From Pseudomonas umsongensis (GTDB taxonomy: Bacteria > Pseudomonadota > Gammaproteobacteria > Pseudomonadales > Pseudomonadaceae): 64,000 nucleotides of DNA. The position numbers and the translations under genes were made by a program. Of the stretch, positions 37,067 through 44,695 are shown one piece after another. The notes under the pieces were generated by a model, which worked only from the letters and a program-made list of their open reading frames with translations, did not search any database and was not told the origin of the DNA. Each line of letters opens with the position of its first letter. Positions within the stretch are counted from its first letter, which is position 1. Location: NCBI RefSeq assembly GCF_002236105.1, contig NZ_NIWU01000003.1, forward strand, positions 640,001-704,000, in the 5' to 3' direction.

Positions 37067-37082
37067 GTAGGGCAATCCCTAC
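37067..37082. promoter_or_regulatory. Candidate AgtR operator, GTAGGG-N4-CCCTAC
   Basis: A perfect 6-4-6 palindrome centred about 76 bases upstream of the proposed -10 hexamer. Dimeric NarL/LuxR-type regulators bind such sites, and the neighbouring gene encodes one. The assignment is inference from symmetry and location. Confidence 0.5.
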
Positions 37083-37174
37083 CCCCAGCCTTCCATATGG
37101 CTGAGGCGATTCTCTCTTGCCCCCCGATTTGCGCAGGTCCCAGCGTCCACTAGGCTTAGTCCACAGCAGTCATC

Positions 37175-37182
37175 AACAACAA
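37175..37182 (+). promoter_or_regulatory. Hfq/Crc-type A-rich motif before agtA
   Basis: AACAACAA fits the AANAANAA motif used by Hfq with Crc to repress translation of nutrient genes in pseudomonads. It directly precedes the AAAGG ribosome binding site of agtA. Confidence 0.5.
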
Positions 37183-37192
37183 AGGTGTGGGT

Positions 37193-38317
37193 ATGAGCCA
37201 GGTCGATTCAAGCGCAGGGGCCAATGATGTTCTGGTCAGCTTTCGTGGAGTGCAGAAGAGCTACGATGGCGAGAACCTGATCGTCAAGGACCTCAACCTG
37301 GACATTCGCAAAGGCGAATTCCTCACCTTGCTCGGCCCCTCAGGCTCCGGCAAAACCACCAGCCTGATGATGCTCGCCGGTTTCGAAACTCCGACAGCAG
37401 GTGAGATCCTGCTGGCCGGACGCGCCATCAACAACGTGCCGCCGCACAAGCGTGACATCGGCATGGTCTTCCAGAACTATGCGTTGTTCCCGCACATGAC
37501 GGTTGCCGAGAACCTGGCGTTCCCTCTGACTGTGCGCGGGCTGAACAAAAGCGACGTCAGCGATAAGGTCAAGAAAGTCCTGAGCATGGTGCAGCTCGAT
37601 GCCTTTGCCCAGCGTTATCCGGCACAACTGTCCGGTGGCCAGCAGCAGCGCGTGGCGCTGGCCCGCGCACTGGTGTTCGAGCCGCAACTGGTGCTGATGG
37701 ACGAACCCCTCGGCGCACTGGATAAACAGTTGCGCGAACACATGCAGATGGAAATCAAGCACCTGCACCAGCGTCTGGGTGTGACCGTGGTCTACGTGAC
37801 CCACGACCAGGGCGAAGCCCTGACCATGTCCGACCGTGTGGCCGTTTTCCATCAGGGCGAGATCCAGCAGATCGCGCCTCCACGTACGTTGTATGAAGAG
37901 CCGAAAAACACCTTCGTCGCCAACTTCATTGGCGAAAACAACCGTCTTAACGGCCGTCTGCACAGCCAGACCGGCGACCGTTGCGTGGTCGAACTGGGCC
38001 GTGGTGAAAAAGTTGAAGCCCTGGCGGTGAACGTCGGCAAGACCGGTGAACCGGTGACCTTGTCCATTCGCCCGGAACGCGTGAGTCTCAATGGCTCCAG
38101 CGAGTCTTGCATCAACCGCTTCTCGGGACGGGTAGCGGAATTCATCTATCTGGGCGACCACGTCCGGGTTCGCCTGGAGGTCTGTGGCAAGACCGACTTC
38201 TTCGTGAAACAACCGATTGCCGAGCTCGATCCTGCGCTCGCGGTCGGTGACGTGGTTCCGCTTGGCTGGCAGGTCGAACACGTTCGCGCGCTCGATCCCA
38301 TTCTAGAGGCGAACTGA
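37193..38317 (+). CDS. agtA: ABC transporter ATPase AgtA (4-aminobutyrate/5-aminovalerate uptake)
   Basis: The 374-residue ATPase of a spermidine/putrescine-type (PotA-like) importer. Walker A GPSGSGKT lies near 44-51, the signature LSGGQQQRVALARAL and Walker B LVLMDEPLGALD follow, the switch His is in VTHDQGEAL, and a TOBE domain occupies the last about 100 residues. The start at 37193 has AAAGG seven bases upstream; a GTG two codons earlier is possible. It opens the agtABCD operon. The substrate is assigned from the P. aeruginosa orthologue and the adjoining AgtSR system. Confidence 0.91.
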   Translation: MSQVDSSAGANDVLVSFRGVQKSYDGENLIVKDLNLDIRKGEFLTLLGPSGSGKTTSLMMLAGFETPTAGEILLAGRAINNVPPHKRDIGMVFQNYALFPHMTVAENLAFPLTVRGLNKSDVSDKVKKVLSMVQLDAFAQRYPAQLSGGQQQRVALARALVFEPQLVLMDEPLGALDKQLREHMQMEIKHLHQRLGVTVVYVTHDQGEALTMSDRVAVFHQGEIQQIAPPRTLYEEPKNTFVANFIGENNRLNGRLHSQTGDRCVVELGRGEKVEALAVNVGKTGEPVTLSIRPERVSLNGSSESCINRFSGRVAEFIYLGDHVRVRLEVCGKTDFFVKQPIAELDPALAVGDVVPLGWQVEHVRALDPILEAN

Positions 38318-38357
38318 TCGCCCCGGCTTCAACAACACAAACCCTGCACGTGGAGAG

Positions 38358-38365
38358 AACAATAA
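38358..38365 (+). promoter_or_regulatory. Hfq/Crc-type A-rich motif before agtB
   Basis: AACAATAA fits AANAANAA and touches the ATG of agtB, lying between the GGAGAG ribosome binding site and the start codon. A partial match (AACAACAC) occurs near 38331. Confidence 0.48.
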
Positions 38366-39409
38366 ATGTTGAGATCCCTGAAATTCACCGCTCTGGCACT
38401 GGGCATGATGGGGGCAGCAAGCGCAATGGCAGCTGGCCCGGACCTGACCGTGGTGTCCTTTGGCGGGGCGAACAAGGCGGCGCAGGTCAAAGCCTTCTAC
38501 GCACCGTGGGAAGCGGCAGGCAACGGCAAGATCGTGGCGGGCGAATACAACGGTGAGATGGCCAAGGTCAAGGCCATGGTCGACACCAAGAGCGTGTCCT
38601 GGGATCTGGTAGAAGTCGAATCACCAGAACTGTCCCGTGGTTGCGACGAAGACATGTTCGAGCAACTCGACCCGGCCCTGTTCGGCAAGACCGAGGACTA
38701 CGTCAAAGGCGCTATCCAGCCATGCGGCGTAGGCTTCTTCGTGTGGTCGACCGTGTTGGCCTACAACGCCGACAAGCTGAAAACCGCGCCGACCAGCTGG
38801 GCGGATTTCTGGGACACCAAGCAATTCCCAGGCAAGCGAGGCCTGCGTAAAGGCGCCAAGTACACCCTGGAGTTCGCACTGATGGCTGACGGCGTTGCGC
38901 CAAAAGACGTCTATAAAGTGCTGGCCGGTAAAGATGGACAGGATCGCGCGTTCAAGAAACTCGACGAACTCAAGCCCAACATCCAGTGGTGGGAAGCTGG
39001 CGCACAACCGCCGCAATACCTCGCTTCCGGTGACGTGGTCATGAGCTCGGCCTACAACGGCCGCATCGCCGCCGTGCAGAAAGAAAGCAACCTGAAAGTG
39101 GTGTGGAACGGCGGAATCTACGACTTCGACGCATGGGCCATTCCAAAAGGTCTGGATGCCAAGCGTGCAGAAGCGGCGAAGAAATTCATCGCCTTCTCGG
39201 TACAACCACAGCAGCAGAAGACCTACTCGGAAAACATCGCCTACGGCCCAGCCAATACCCAGGCCGTACCGTTGCTGGCCAAGGATGTCCTGAAGGACAT
39301 GCCGACCACCCCGGAAAACATCGCCAACCAGGTACAGATCGACGTCAGCTTCTGGGCTGACAACGGCGAGCAACTGGAACAGCGCTTCAATTCCTGGGCT
39401 GCGAAGTAA
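38366..39409 (+). CDS. agtB: ABC transporter periplasmic binding protein AgtB
   Basis: A 347-residue exported PotD/PotF-type binding protein. The signal peptide is about 1-23 (LKFTALALGMMGAASAMAA). The mature domain starts GPDLTVVSFGGANKAAQ and shows the typical two-lobe binding fold by length and texture, with aromatic substrate-pocket candidates such as W in FFVWSTV and IQWWEAG. It supplies ligand to AgtCD and AgtA. It is followed by an inverted repeat within the operon, which may explain a higher level of binding protein than of permeases. Confidence 0.91.
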   Translation: MLRSLKFTALALGMMGAASAMAAGPDLTVVSFGGANKAAQVKAFYAPWEAAGNGKIVAGEYNGEMAKVKAMVDTKSVSWDLVEVESPELSRGCDEDMFEQLDPALFGKTEDYVKGAIQPCGVGFFVWSTVLAYNADKLKTAPTSWADFWDTKQFPGKRGLRKGAKYTLEFALMADGVAPKDVYKVLAGKDGQDRAFKKLDELKPNIQWWEAGAQPPQYLASGDVVMSSAYNGRIAAVQKESNLKVVWNGGIYDFDAWAIPKGLDAKRAEAAKKFIAFSVQPQQQKTYSENIAYGPANTQAVPLLAKDVLKDMPTTPENIANQVQIDVSFWADNGEQLEQRFNSWAAK

Positions 39410-39430
39410 GACCGCAGCGCGGGCTTATGC

Positions 39431-39515
39431 TGTAGGAGCTGCCGAAGGCTGCGATCTTTTGATCTTCAGCGGTCTCTAAGCCGCCAAAAGATCGCAGGCT
39501 GCGCCAGCTCCTACA
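39431..39515. repeat. Inverted repeat element between agtB and agtC
   Basis: Two inverted arms of about 35 bases (TGTAGGAGCTGC... and its partner ...GCCAGCTCCTACA), each containing a GATCTTTTG or CAAAAGATC block. The arms differ at several positions. The outer GTAGGAGC recalls the TAGGAGC ends of other pseudomonad REP families. Transcribed, it would fold into a long hairpin between the binding-protein and permease genes. Confidence 0.8.
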
Positions 39516-39601
39516 GGGGCCAGTGAATGGTTCAAGAACATTGATGTAATGCGGCATCGCGCTGTTTGATGCCGCCCATCCAAAGATTTCCGGAGTACGC
39601 C

Positions 39602-40849
39602 ATGGCTATCGCCGTTCCCGTGAACGCGGGCACTGACCCCACCTTGAAGCAGCGGCTCAAGCACGCCGAGCGGGTCAACCGCTGGAAGGCCCAGGCGTTG
39701 ATCGCGCCGCTGGTGCTGTTCCTGTTGCTGGTGTTCCTGGTGCCAATCGTGGCGCTGCTCTACAAAAGCGTGGGTAACCCGGAAGTGGTCGGTGGCATGC
39801 CGCGCACCGTGGCGGCCATCGCCAGTTGGGACGGCCGAGGCCTGCCTGCCGAACCGGTCTACAAGGCGGCCAGCGAAGACCTCGCCGAAGCGCGCAAGAA
39901 TCAGACCCTGGGCGATTTGTCCAAGCGCTTGAACATGGAGTTGGCCGGCTATCGTAGCCTGCTGACCAAAACCGCCCGCGCCTTGCCGTTCGCCGGTGAA
40001 CCGGCCTCTTATAAAGAAGCGCTGGAAGGTCTCGACGAGCGCTGGGGTGACCCGGCCTACTGGCAAGCCGTACGCCGCAATACCAGCAACATTACGCCGT
40101 ACTATCTGCTGGCCGCGGTCGATCACCGCATCGACGACCTCGGCGAAATCGCCCCGGCCACCCCGGACCAGGCGATCTACCTCGACATCTTTGCCCGAAC
40201 TTTCTGGATGGGCCTGATCATCACCGTGATCTGCCTGGTACTCGCGTATCCCCTGGCTTACCTGTTGGCGAACCTGCCATCGCGCCAGAGCAACCTGCTG
40301 ATGATTCTGGTGCTGCTACCGTTCTGGACCTCGATCCTGGTTCGGGTTGCCGCGTGGATCGTATTGCTGCAATCGGGTGGCTTGATCAACAGCGGCCTGA
40401 TGGCCATGGGCATCATTGATAAGCCGCTGGAGCTGGTGTTCAACCGCGTCGGTGTCTACATCTCGATGGTGCACATCCTGCTGCCGTTCATGATCCTGCC
40501 GATCTACAGCGTGATGAAAGGCATCTCGCCGACCTACATGCGTGCGGCGATTTCCCTGGGGTGCCATCCATTCGCCAGCTTCTGGCGGGTGTACTTCCCG
40601 CAAACCTATGCCGGTGTCGGCGCCGGTTGCCTGTTGGTGTTCATCCTCGCCATCGGCTACTACATCACCCCGGCGTTGCTGGGCAGCCCGAACGATCAGA
40701 TGGTCAGCTACTTCGTCGCCTTCTACACCAACACCAGCATCAACTGGGGCATGGCGACCGCACTCGGTGGCCTGTTGCTCCTGGCGACCGTGGTGCTTTA
40801 TCTGATTTACAGCTGGCTGGTGGGCGCCAGTCGCCTGCGCCTGAGCTAA
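39602..40849 (+). CDS. agtC: ABC transporter permease AgtC
   Basis: A 415-residue inner-membrane permease of the spermidine/putrescine type. The first membrane helix (about 32-56) is followed by a long hydrophilic stretch (about 57-198), an unusual periplasmic insert compared with PotB (about 285 residues in total). Five more helices follow with the ATPase-coupling EAA loop YMRAAISLGCHPFASFWRVYFP. The start at 39602 has CCGGAG seven bases upstream; an ATG 12 codons earlier lacks this. The extra domain may be a ligand-contacting or partner-binding feature of the Agt system. Confidence 0.9.
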   Translation: MAIAVPVNAGTDPTLKQRLKHAERVNRWKAQALIAPLVLFLLLVFLVPIVALLYKSVGNPEVVGGMPRTVAAIASWDGRGLPAEPVYKAASEDLAEARKNQTLGDLSKRLNMELAGYRSLLTKTARALPFAGEPASYKEALEGLDERWGDPAYWQAVRRNTSNITPYYLLAAVDHRIDDLGEIAPATPDQAIYLDIFARTFWMGLIITVICLVLAYPLAYLLANLPSRQSNLLMILVLLPFWTSILVRVAAWIVLLQSGGLINSGLMAMGIIDKPLELVFNRVGVYISMVHILLPFMILPIYSVMKGISPTYMRAAISLGCHPFASFWRVYFPQTYAGVGAGCLLVFILAIGYYITPALLGSPNDQMVSYFVAFYTNTSINWGMATALGGLLLLATVVLYLIYSWLVGASRLRLS

Positions 40850-40861
40850 GGGGAGAATGAA

Positions 40862-41686
40862 ATGCTGAGTCCTTATATGTCGCCCATCGAGCGGGTGTGG
40901 TTCTACAGCTTGCGGATTCTCTGCGGCTTGATTCTGTTGTTCCTGATCCTGCCGGTGCTGGTGATCATCCCGCTGTCGTTCAACTCCGGCAGTTTCCTGG
41001 TGTACCCGCTGCAAGGCTTCTCGCTGCAGTGGTATCACGACTTTTTCGCCTCGGCGGAATGGATGCGCGCCCTGAAGAACAGCATCATCGTCGCGCCGGC
41101 CGCTACGGTGCTGGCCATGGTGTTCGGTACGCTGGCGGCCATCGGCCTGACCCGTGGCGACTTCCCCGGTAAACCGCTGGTGATGGCGCTGGTCATTTCG
41201 CCGATGGTGGTGCCCGTGGTGATCATTGGTGTGGCCAGCTATCTGTTCTTTGCGCCGTTGGGCCTGGGCAACAGCTTCTTTTCGCTGATTGTGGTGCATG
41301 CGGTGTTGGGCGTGCCGTTCGTGATCATCACCGTGTCGGCGACTTTGCAAGGGTTTAACCAGAACCTGGTGCGCGCGGCGGCCAGCCTCGGCGCTTCGCC
41401 GCTGACGGCGTTCCGTCGGGTGACTTTGCCGTTGATTGCGCCCGGGGTGATTTCCGGTGCTTTGTTTGCCTTCGCCACTTCCTTCGATGAGGTGGTGGTG
41501 ACGCTGTTCCTCGCCGGCCCCGAGCAAGCGACTTTGCCACGGCAGATGTTCAGCGGCATCCGCGAAAACCTCAGCCCGACCATCGCCGCCGCCGCGACGC
41601 TGCTGATCGCCTTCTCGGTGATCCTGCTCCTGACCCTGGAGTGGCTGCGTGGGCGCAGCGAGAAACTGCGTACTGCGCAGGTCTAA
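40862..41686 (+). CDS. agtD: ABC transporter permease AgtD
   Basis: A 274-residue PotC-type permease with six membrane helices and the coupling loop VRAAASLGASPLTAFRRVTLPLI. It begins 12 bases after the agtC stop with GGGGAGAATGAA upstream. It is the last transporter gene. A REP pair follows at 41705, before the alcohol dehydrogenase gene. Confidence 0.91.
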   Translation: MLSPYMSPIERVWFYSLRILCGLILLFLILPVLVIIPLSFNSGSFLVYPLQGFSLQWYHDFFASAEWMRALKNSIIVAPAATVLAMVFGTLAAIGLTRGDFPGKPLVMALVISPMVVPVVIIGVASYLFFAPLGLGNSFFSLIVVHAVLGVPFVIITVSATLQGFNQNLVRAAASLGASPLTAFRRVTLPLIAPGVISGALFAFATSFDEVVVTLFLAGPEQATLPRQMFSGIRENLSPTIAAAATLLIAFSVILLLTLEWLRGRSEKLRTAQV

Positions 41687-41704
41687 AACTTCACACCGAT
41701 CCAC

Positions 41705-41794
41705 TGTGGGAGCGAGCCTGCTCGCGAAAGCGGAGTGTCAGTCGACTCAAATGTCGAGCACTCAGCCGTCTTCGCGAGCAGGCTCGCTCCCACC
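41705..41794. repeat. Inverted REP pair (GAGCGAGCCTGCTCGC family), copy 2
   Basis: Arms TGTGGGAGCGAGCCTGCTCG (41705) and its reverse complement (ending 41794), separated by about 42 bases. It lies in the gap after agtD, where it may end or protect the agt transcript. Confidence 0.85.
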
Positions 41795-41907
41795 GTTGTT
41801 TTTGTGCTGATTCGCGAGCATGGTTCATTCACTACCTGAATATCAGCCAACCCTCAAACCCCAGCTACTCTTGTGCCCAGCTCCCACATCCATAAGAGGC
41901 TGCGCAC

Positions 41908-43056
41908 ATGAGTCTTTCCTCCTTCAAGATCGCCCACAAACTGATCACCGGCGCAGCGGCCATCGAGCAGTTGTCCGTCGAGCTGATGCGCCTGGACATC
42001 GACCACCCGCTGATCGTCACCGACGCTGCCTTGGTCAAGTCCGGCACGGTAGAGCTGGCGCTGGCCCAGCTTGGGGGGCGCACTTATGAGATTTTTGACC
42101 GGGTGTTGCCGGACCCGGAAATCGCCATCGTCGAAGACTGCATGCGCGTTTATCGCGATGGGGGGCATGACGGCTTGATTGGCCTGGGCGGTGGGAGTGC
42201 CATCGACATCGCTAAAAGCGTGGCGGTCTACGCCGGTTACCACGGCGCCCTCGAAGATTTGTTCGGGGTTGACCAGGTGCCACGCAAAGGCCCGCCACTG
42301 ATCGCCATCCCCACCACGGCCGGCACCGGTTCGGAAGTCACCAACGTGGCGATCCTTTCCGACAAGGTCGCGCAGTTGAAGAAAGGCATCGTCAGCGATT
42401 ACTTGTTGCCGGACGTGGCATTGGTAAGCCCGCAGATGACGCTGACTTGTCCGCGCGGGGTCACGGCGGCCAGCGGCGTCGATGCGCTGGTGCATGCCAT
42501 CGAATCCTATCTGTCGGTCAATGCCTCGCCGATTACCGACGCCCTGGCCATCGGCGCCATAAAACTGATCGCCAAGGCGCTGCCCAAGGTCTACGCCAAC
42601 CCGTCCAACCTGCAGGCCCGTGAAGACATGGCCACCGCGAGCCTGATGGCGGGCATGGCATTCGGTAATGCCGGGGTGGGTGCGGTGCATGCGCTGGCGT
42701 ATCCCTTGGGAGGGCGCTTCAATATCGCCCATGGCGTGAGCAATGCCTTGCTGCTGTCCCATGTCATGACCTGGAACAAGATGGCCTGCATTGAACGCAT
42801 GCAGGATATCGCCGAAGCCATGGGGGTGAGGACGGCTCATCTGAGCGCCAATGAAGCGGCCGACAAAGCTGTAGAGGCCATGACCGCGTTGTGCGCGGCG
42901 GTGGAAATCCCCCAAGGCCTGCGCAGTGTCGGGGTTCCCGAGGATGCGATTGCGGCGATGGCCGTGGAGGCAGCGGGGATCGAGCGCCTGATGCGCAACA
43001 ATCCGCGCCGGTTGAGTGCTGTCGATATCGAGAAAATCTACCGGGCGGCCTACTGA
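41908..43056 (+). CDS. Iron-containing alcohol dehydrogenase
   Basis: A 382-residue group III (Fe-ADH) dehydrogenase. The NAD-binding glycine stretch GLGGGSAIDIAKSVA lies near 91-105. PTTAGTGSEVTN follows near 132-143. The metal ligands are an Asp/His set in SGVDALVHAIE (Asp and His) and HALAYPLGGRFNIAHG (two His). The substrate is not evident; such enzymes reduce or oxidise aldehydes and hydroxy acids. It sits 221 bases downstream of agtD. In the P. aeruginosa order I recall, agtD is followed by rpe, so this gene appears inserted. A role with the agt substrates (for example omega-hydroxy acids) is possible but unproven. Confidence 0.88.
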   Translation: MSLSSFKIAHKLITGAAAIEQLSVELMRLDIDHPLIVTDAALVKSGTVELALAQLGGRTYEIFDRVLPDPEIAIVEDCMRVYRDGGHDGLIGLGGGSAIDIAKSVAVYAGYHGALEDLFGVDQVPRKGPPLIAIPTTAGTGSEVTNVAILSDKVAQLKKGIVSDYLLPDVALVSPQMTLTCPRGVTAASGVDALVHAIESYLSVNASPITDALAIGAIKLIAKALPKVYANPSNLQAREDMATASLMAGMAFGNAGVGAVHALAYPLGGRFNIAHGVSNALLLSHVMTWNKMACIERMQDIAEAMGVRTAHLSANEAADKAVEAMTALCAAVEIPQGLRSVGVPEDAIAAMAVEAAGIERLMRNNPRRLSAVDIEKIYRAAY

Positions 43057-43136
43057 TCATCGCGCTTTCGGTGCGCGGGCCAAAGCATGAGGTATACAAT
43101 GCGCGCCATCGTGATTCTGCTCAGAAAAGGTGCGTC

Positions 43137-43811
43137 ATGCAGCCCTTCGTAATTGCTCCGTCGATTCTTTCCGCCGACTTCGCCCGCCTGGGCGAAGAAG
43201 TGGACAACGTCCTGGCCGCCGGCGCCGACTTCGTGCACTTCGATGTCATGGACAACCACTACGTGCCGAACCTGACCATCGGCCCGATGGTCTGCTCGGC
43301 GCTGCGCAAGTACGGCGTGACCGCGCCGATCGACGCGCACCTGATGGTCAGCCCGGTGGACCGCATCGTCGGTGACTTCATCGAAGCCGGCGCGACCTAC
43401 ATCACCTTCCACCCGGAGGCTACCCAGCACATCGACCGCTCCCTGCAACTGATCCGTGAGGGCGGTTGCAAGTCGGGCCTGGTGTTCAACCCGGCAACGC
43501 CGCTGGACGTGCTCAAGTACGTGATGGACAAGGTCGACATGATCCTGCTGATGAGCGTCAACCCGGGCTTTGGCGGGCAAAAGTTCATCCCTGGCACCCT
43601 CGACAAGCTGCGTGAGGCGCGGGCGCTGATCGACGCGTCGGGTCGTGACATTCGCCTGGAAATCGACGGTGGCGTCAACGTGAACAACATTCGTGAAATC
43701 GCTGCGGCAGGTGCTGATACCTTCGTTGCTGGTTCGGCGATCTTCAATGCACCGAACTACCAGGAAGTGATTGAAAAAATGCGTTCCGAACTGGCGCTGG
43801 CCCGCCCATGA
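43137..43811 (+). CDS. rpe: Ribulose-phosphate 3-epimerase
   Basis: Rpe interconverts ribulose-5-phosphate and xylulose-5-phosphate in the pentose phosphate pathway. The 224-residue TIM barrel begins MQPFVIAPSILSADF. It has the metal-binding HFDVMDNHYVPN, a second His in AHLMV, the catalytic Asp in LEIDGGVN and the phosphate loop SVNPGFGGQKF. The start at 43137 fits the family; the open frame upstream overlaps the dehydrogenase gene. Its ATGA junction overlaps gph by four bases. Confidence 0.97.
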   Translation: MQPFVIAPSILSADFARLGEEVDNVLAAGADFVHFDVMDNHYVPNLTIGPMVCSALRKYGVTAPIDAHLMVSPVDRIVGDFIEAGATYITFHPEATQHIDRSLQLIREGGCKSGLVFNPATPLDVLKYVMDKVDMILLMSVNPGFGGQKFIPGTLDKLREARALIDASGRDIRLEIDGGVNVNNIREIAAAGADTFVAGSAIFNAPNYQEVIEKMRSELALARP

Positions 43812-44626
43812 GTGGCTTTGAGCAGCTGTTTCCCGGAACCCTGCCTCGACTGGTGATGTTCGACCTGGATGGCACCTTGGTCGACTCGGTCCCGGACCTG
43901 GCGGTGGCGGTGGACAAGATGCTGCTCAAGCTCGGTCGAGCACCGGCCGGTATCGAAGCGGTGCGTGAATGGGTGGGTAATGGCGCGCCGGTGCTGGTGC
44001 GCCGTGCCCTGGCCGGCGGTATCGACCACTCGAAGGTCGATGACGCCGAGGCTGACAGCGCGCTGGAGATTTTCATGCAGGCGTATGCCGATAGCCATGG
44101 GTTGACCGTGGTCTACCCCGGTGTGCGCGATACCCTTAAATGGCTGCAAAAGCAGGGCGTCGAGATGGCGCTGATTACCAACAAGCCGGAGCGCTTCGTC
44201 GCGCCGCTGCTGGATCAGATGAAAATCGGCCGATATTTCAAGTGGATCATTGGCGGCGACACCCTGCCACAGAAAAAACCCGACCCGGCTGCGCTGTTTT
44301 TCGTAATGAAGATGGCCAATATCCCGGCCTCGCAATCCTTGTTCGTCGGCGACTCGCGCAGTGATGTACAGGCGGCGAAAGCGGCGGGGGTCAAGTGCGT
44401 GGCCTTGAGCTACGGCTACAACCACGGCCGGCCGATTGCCGAAGAGTCACCGGCACTGGTGATCGACGACCTGCGCAAGCTAATTCGCGGTTGCCTGGAC
44501 CCGGCCGCTGAGATAACGTTGGCCGACGCTGTCCAACCCCCTTCTGGAAACGCCATCGTGGTGGTCACTCGCAAACTCTGGATGAAAGTCATCAAGGCCC
44601 TGGCCCGCTGGCGTTGGCGCGCCTGA
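43808..44626 (+). CDS. gph: Phosphoglycolate phosphatase Gph, 3' end doubling as trpE leader
   Basis: A 272-residue HAD phosphatase that removes 2-phosphoglycolate arising from DNA repair. Motif I is FDLDGTLVDS (about 17-26), motif II is LITNKPE, and the acidic motif is VGDSRSDVQAAKAAG. It overlaps rpe by four bases. The last about 25 residues (ending KVIKALARWRWRA) lie beyond the catalytic core, carry the tandem Trp codons of a leader peptide, and are closely echoed by the leader in front of trpG. The same bases therefore probably serve both the phosphatase tail and trpE attenuation. Confidence 0.94.
   Translation: MSGFEQLFPGTLPRLVMFDLDGTLVDSVPDLAVAVDKMLLKLGRAPAGIEAVREWVGNGAPVLVRRALAGGIDHSKVDDAEADSALEIFMQAYADSHGLTVVYPGVRDTLKWLQKQGVEMALITNKPERFVAPLLDQMKIGRYFKWIIGGDTLPQKKPDPAALFFVMKMANIPASQSLFVGDSRSDVQAAKAAGVKCVALSYGYNHGRPIAEESPALVIDDLRKLIRGCLDPAAEITLADAVQPPSGNAIVVVTRKLWMKVIKALARWRWRA
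44558..44626 (+). promoter_or_regulatory. Putative trpE leader peptide within the gph 3' end
   Basis: In the gph frame, a GTG at 44558 (with GGAAACG upstream) or an ATG at 44582 could start a short peptide ending ...ARWRWRA with Trp codons at 44609-44611 and 44615-44617; the longer form has a third Trp. A GCCGG-TTGT-CCGGC hairpin at 44636-44649 with a short GTTTG follows. Attenuation of trpE and trpGDC is known in P. putida. A possible promoter inside gph (TTGCCT at 44491, GATAAC at 44512) is weak. Confidence 0.62.
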
Positions 44627-44695
44627 CTGATCCTTGCCGGTTGTCCGGCGCGTTTGCATACCTGACTGTTTGATCCTCAAGCCACGAGGCACCTC

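Larger units (their letters stand above)
36940..37192 (+). promoter_or_regulatory. agtA promoter region
   Basis: A 253-base gap between agtR and agtA. It holds a CATGTC-N7-GACATG inverted repeat (36969-36987) just after agtR, a GTAGGG-N4-CCCTAC palindrome (37067-37082), and a possible promoter with -35 near TTTGCG (37128-37133) and -10 TAGGCT (37151-37156). An AACAACAA motif lies just in front of the ribosome binding site. The last two of these are listed separately or discussed as findings. No gene fits here. Confidence 0.5.

Noticed and set aside
40316..41704. Open frame antisense to agtC-agtD
   Set aside because: Low-complexity His/Gln-rich translation, typical of a reverse-strand shadow of membrane protein genes.
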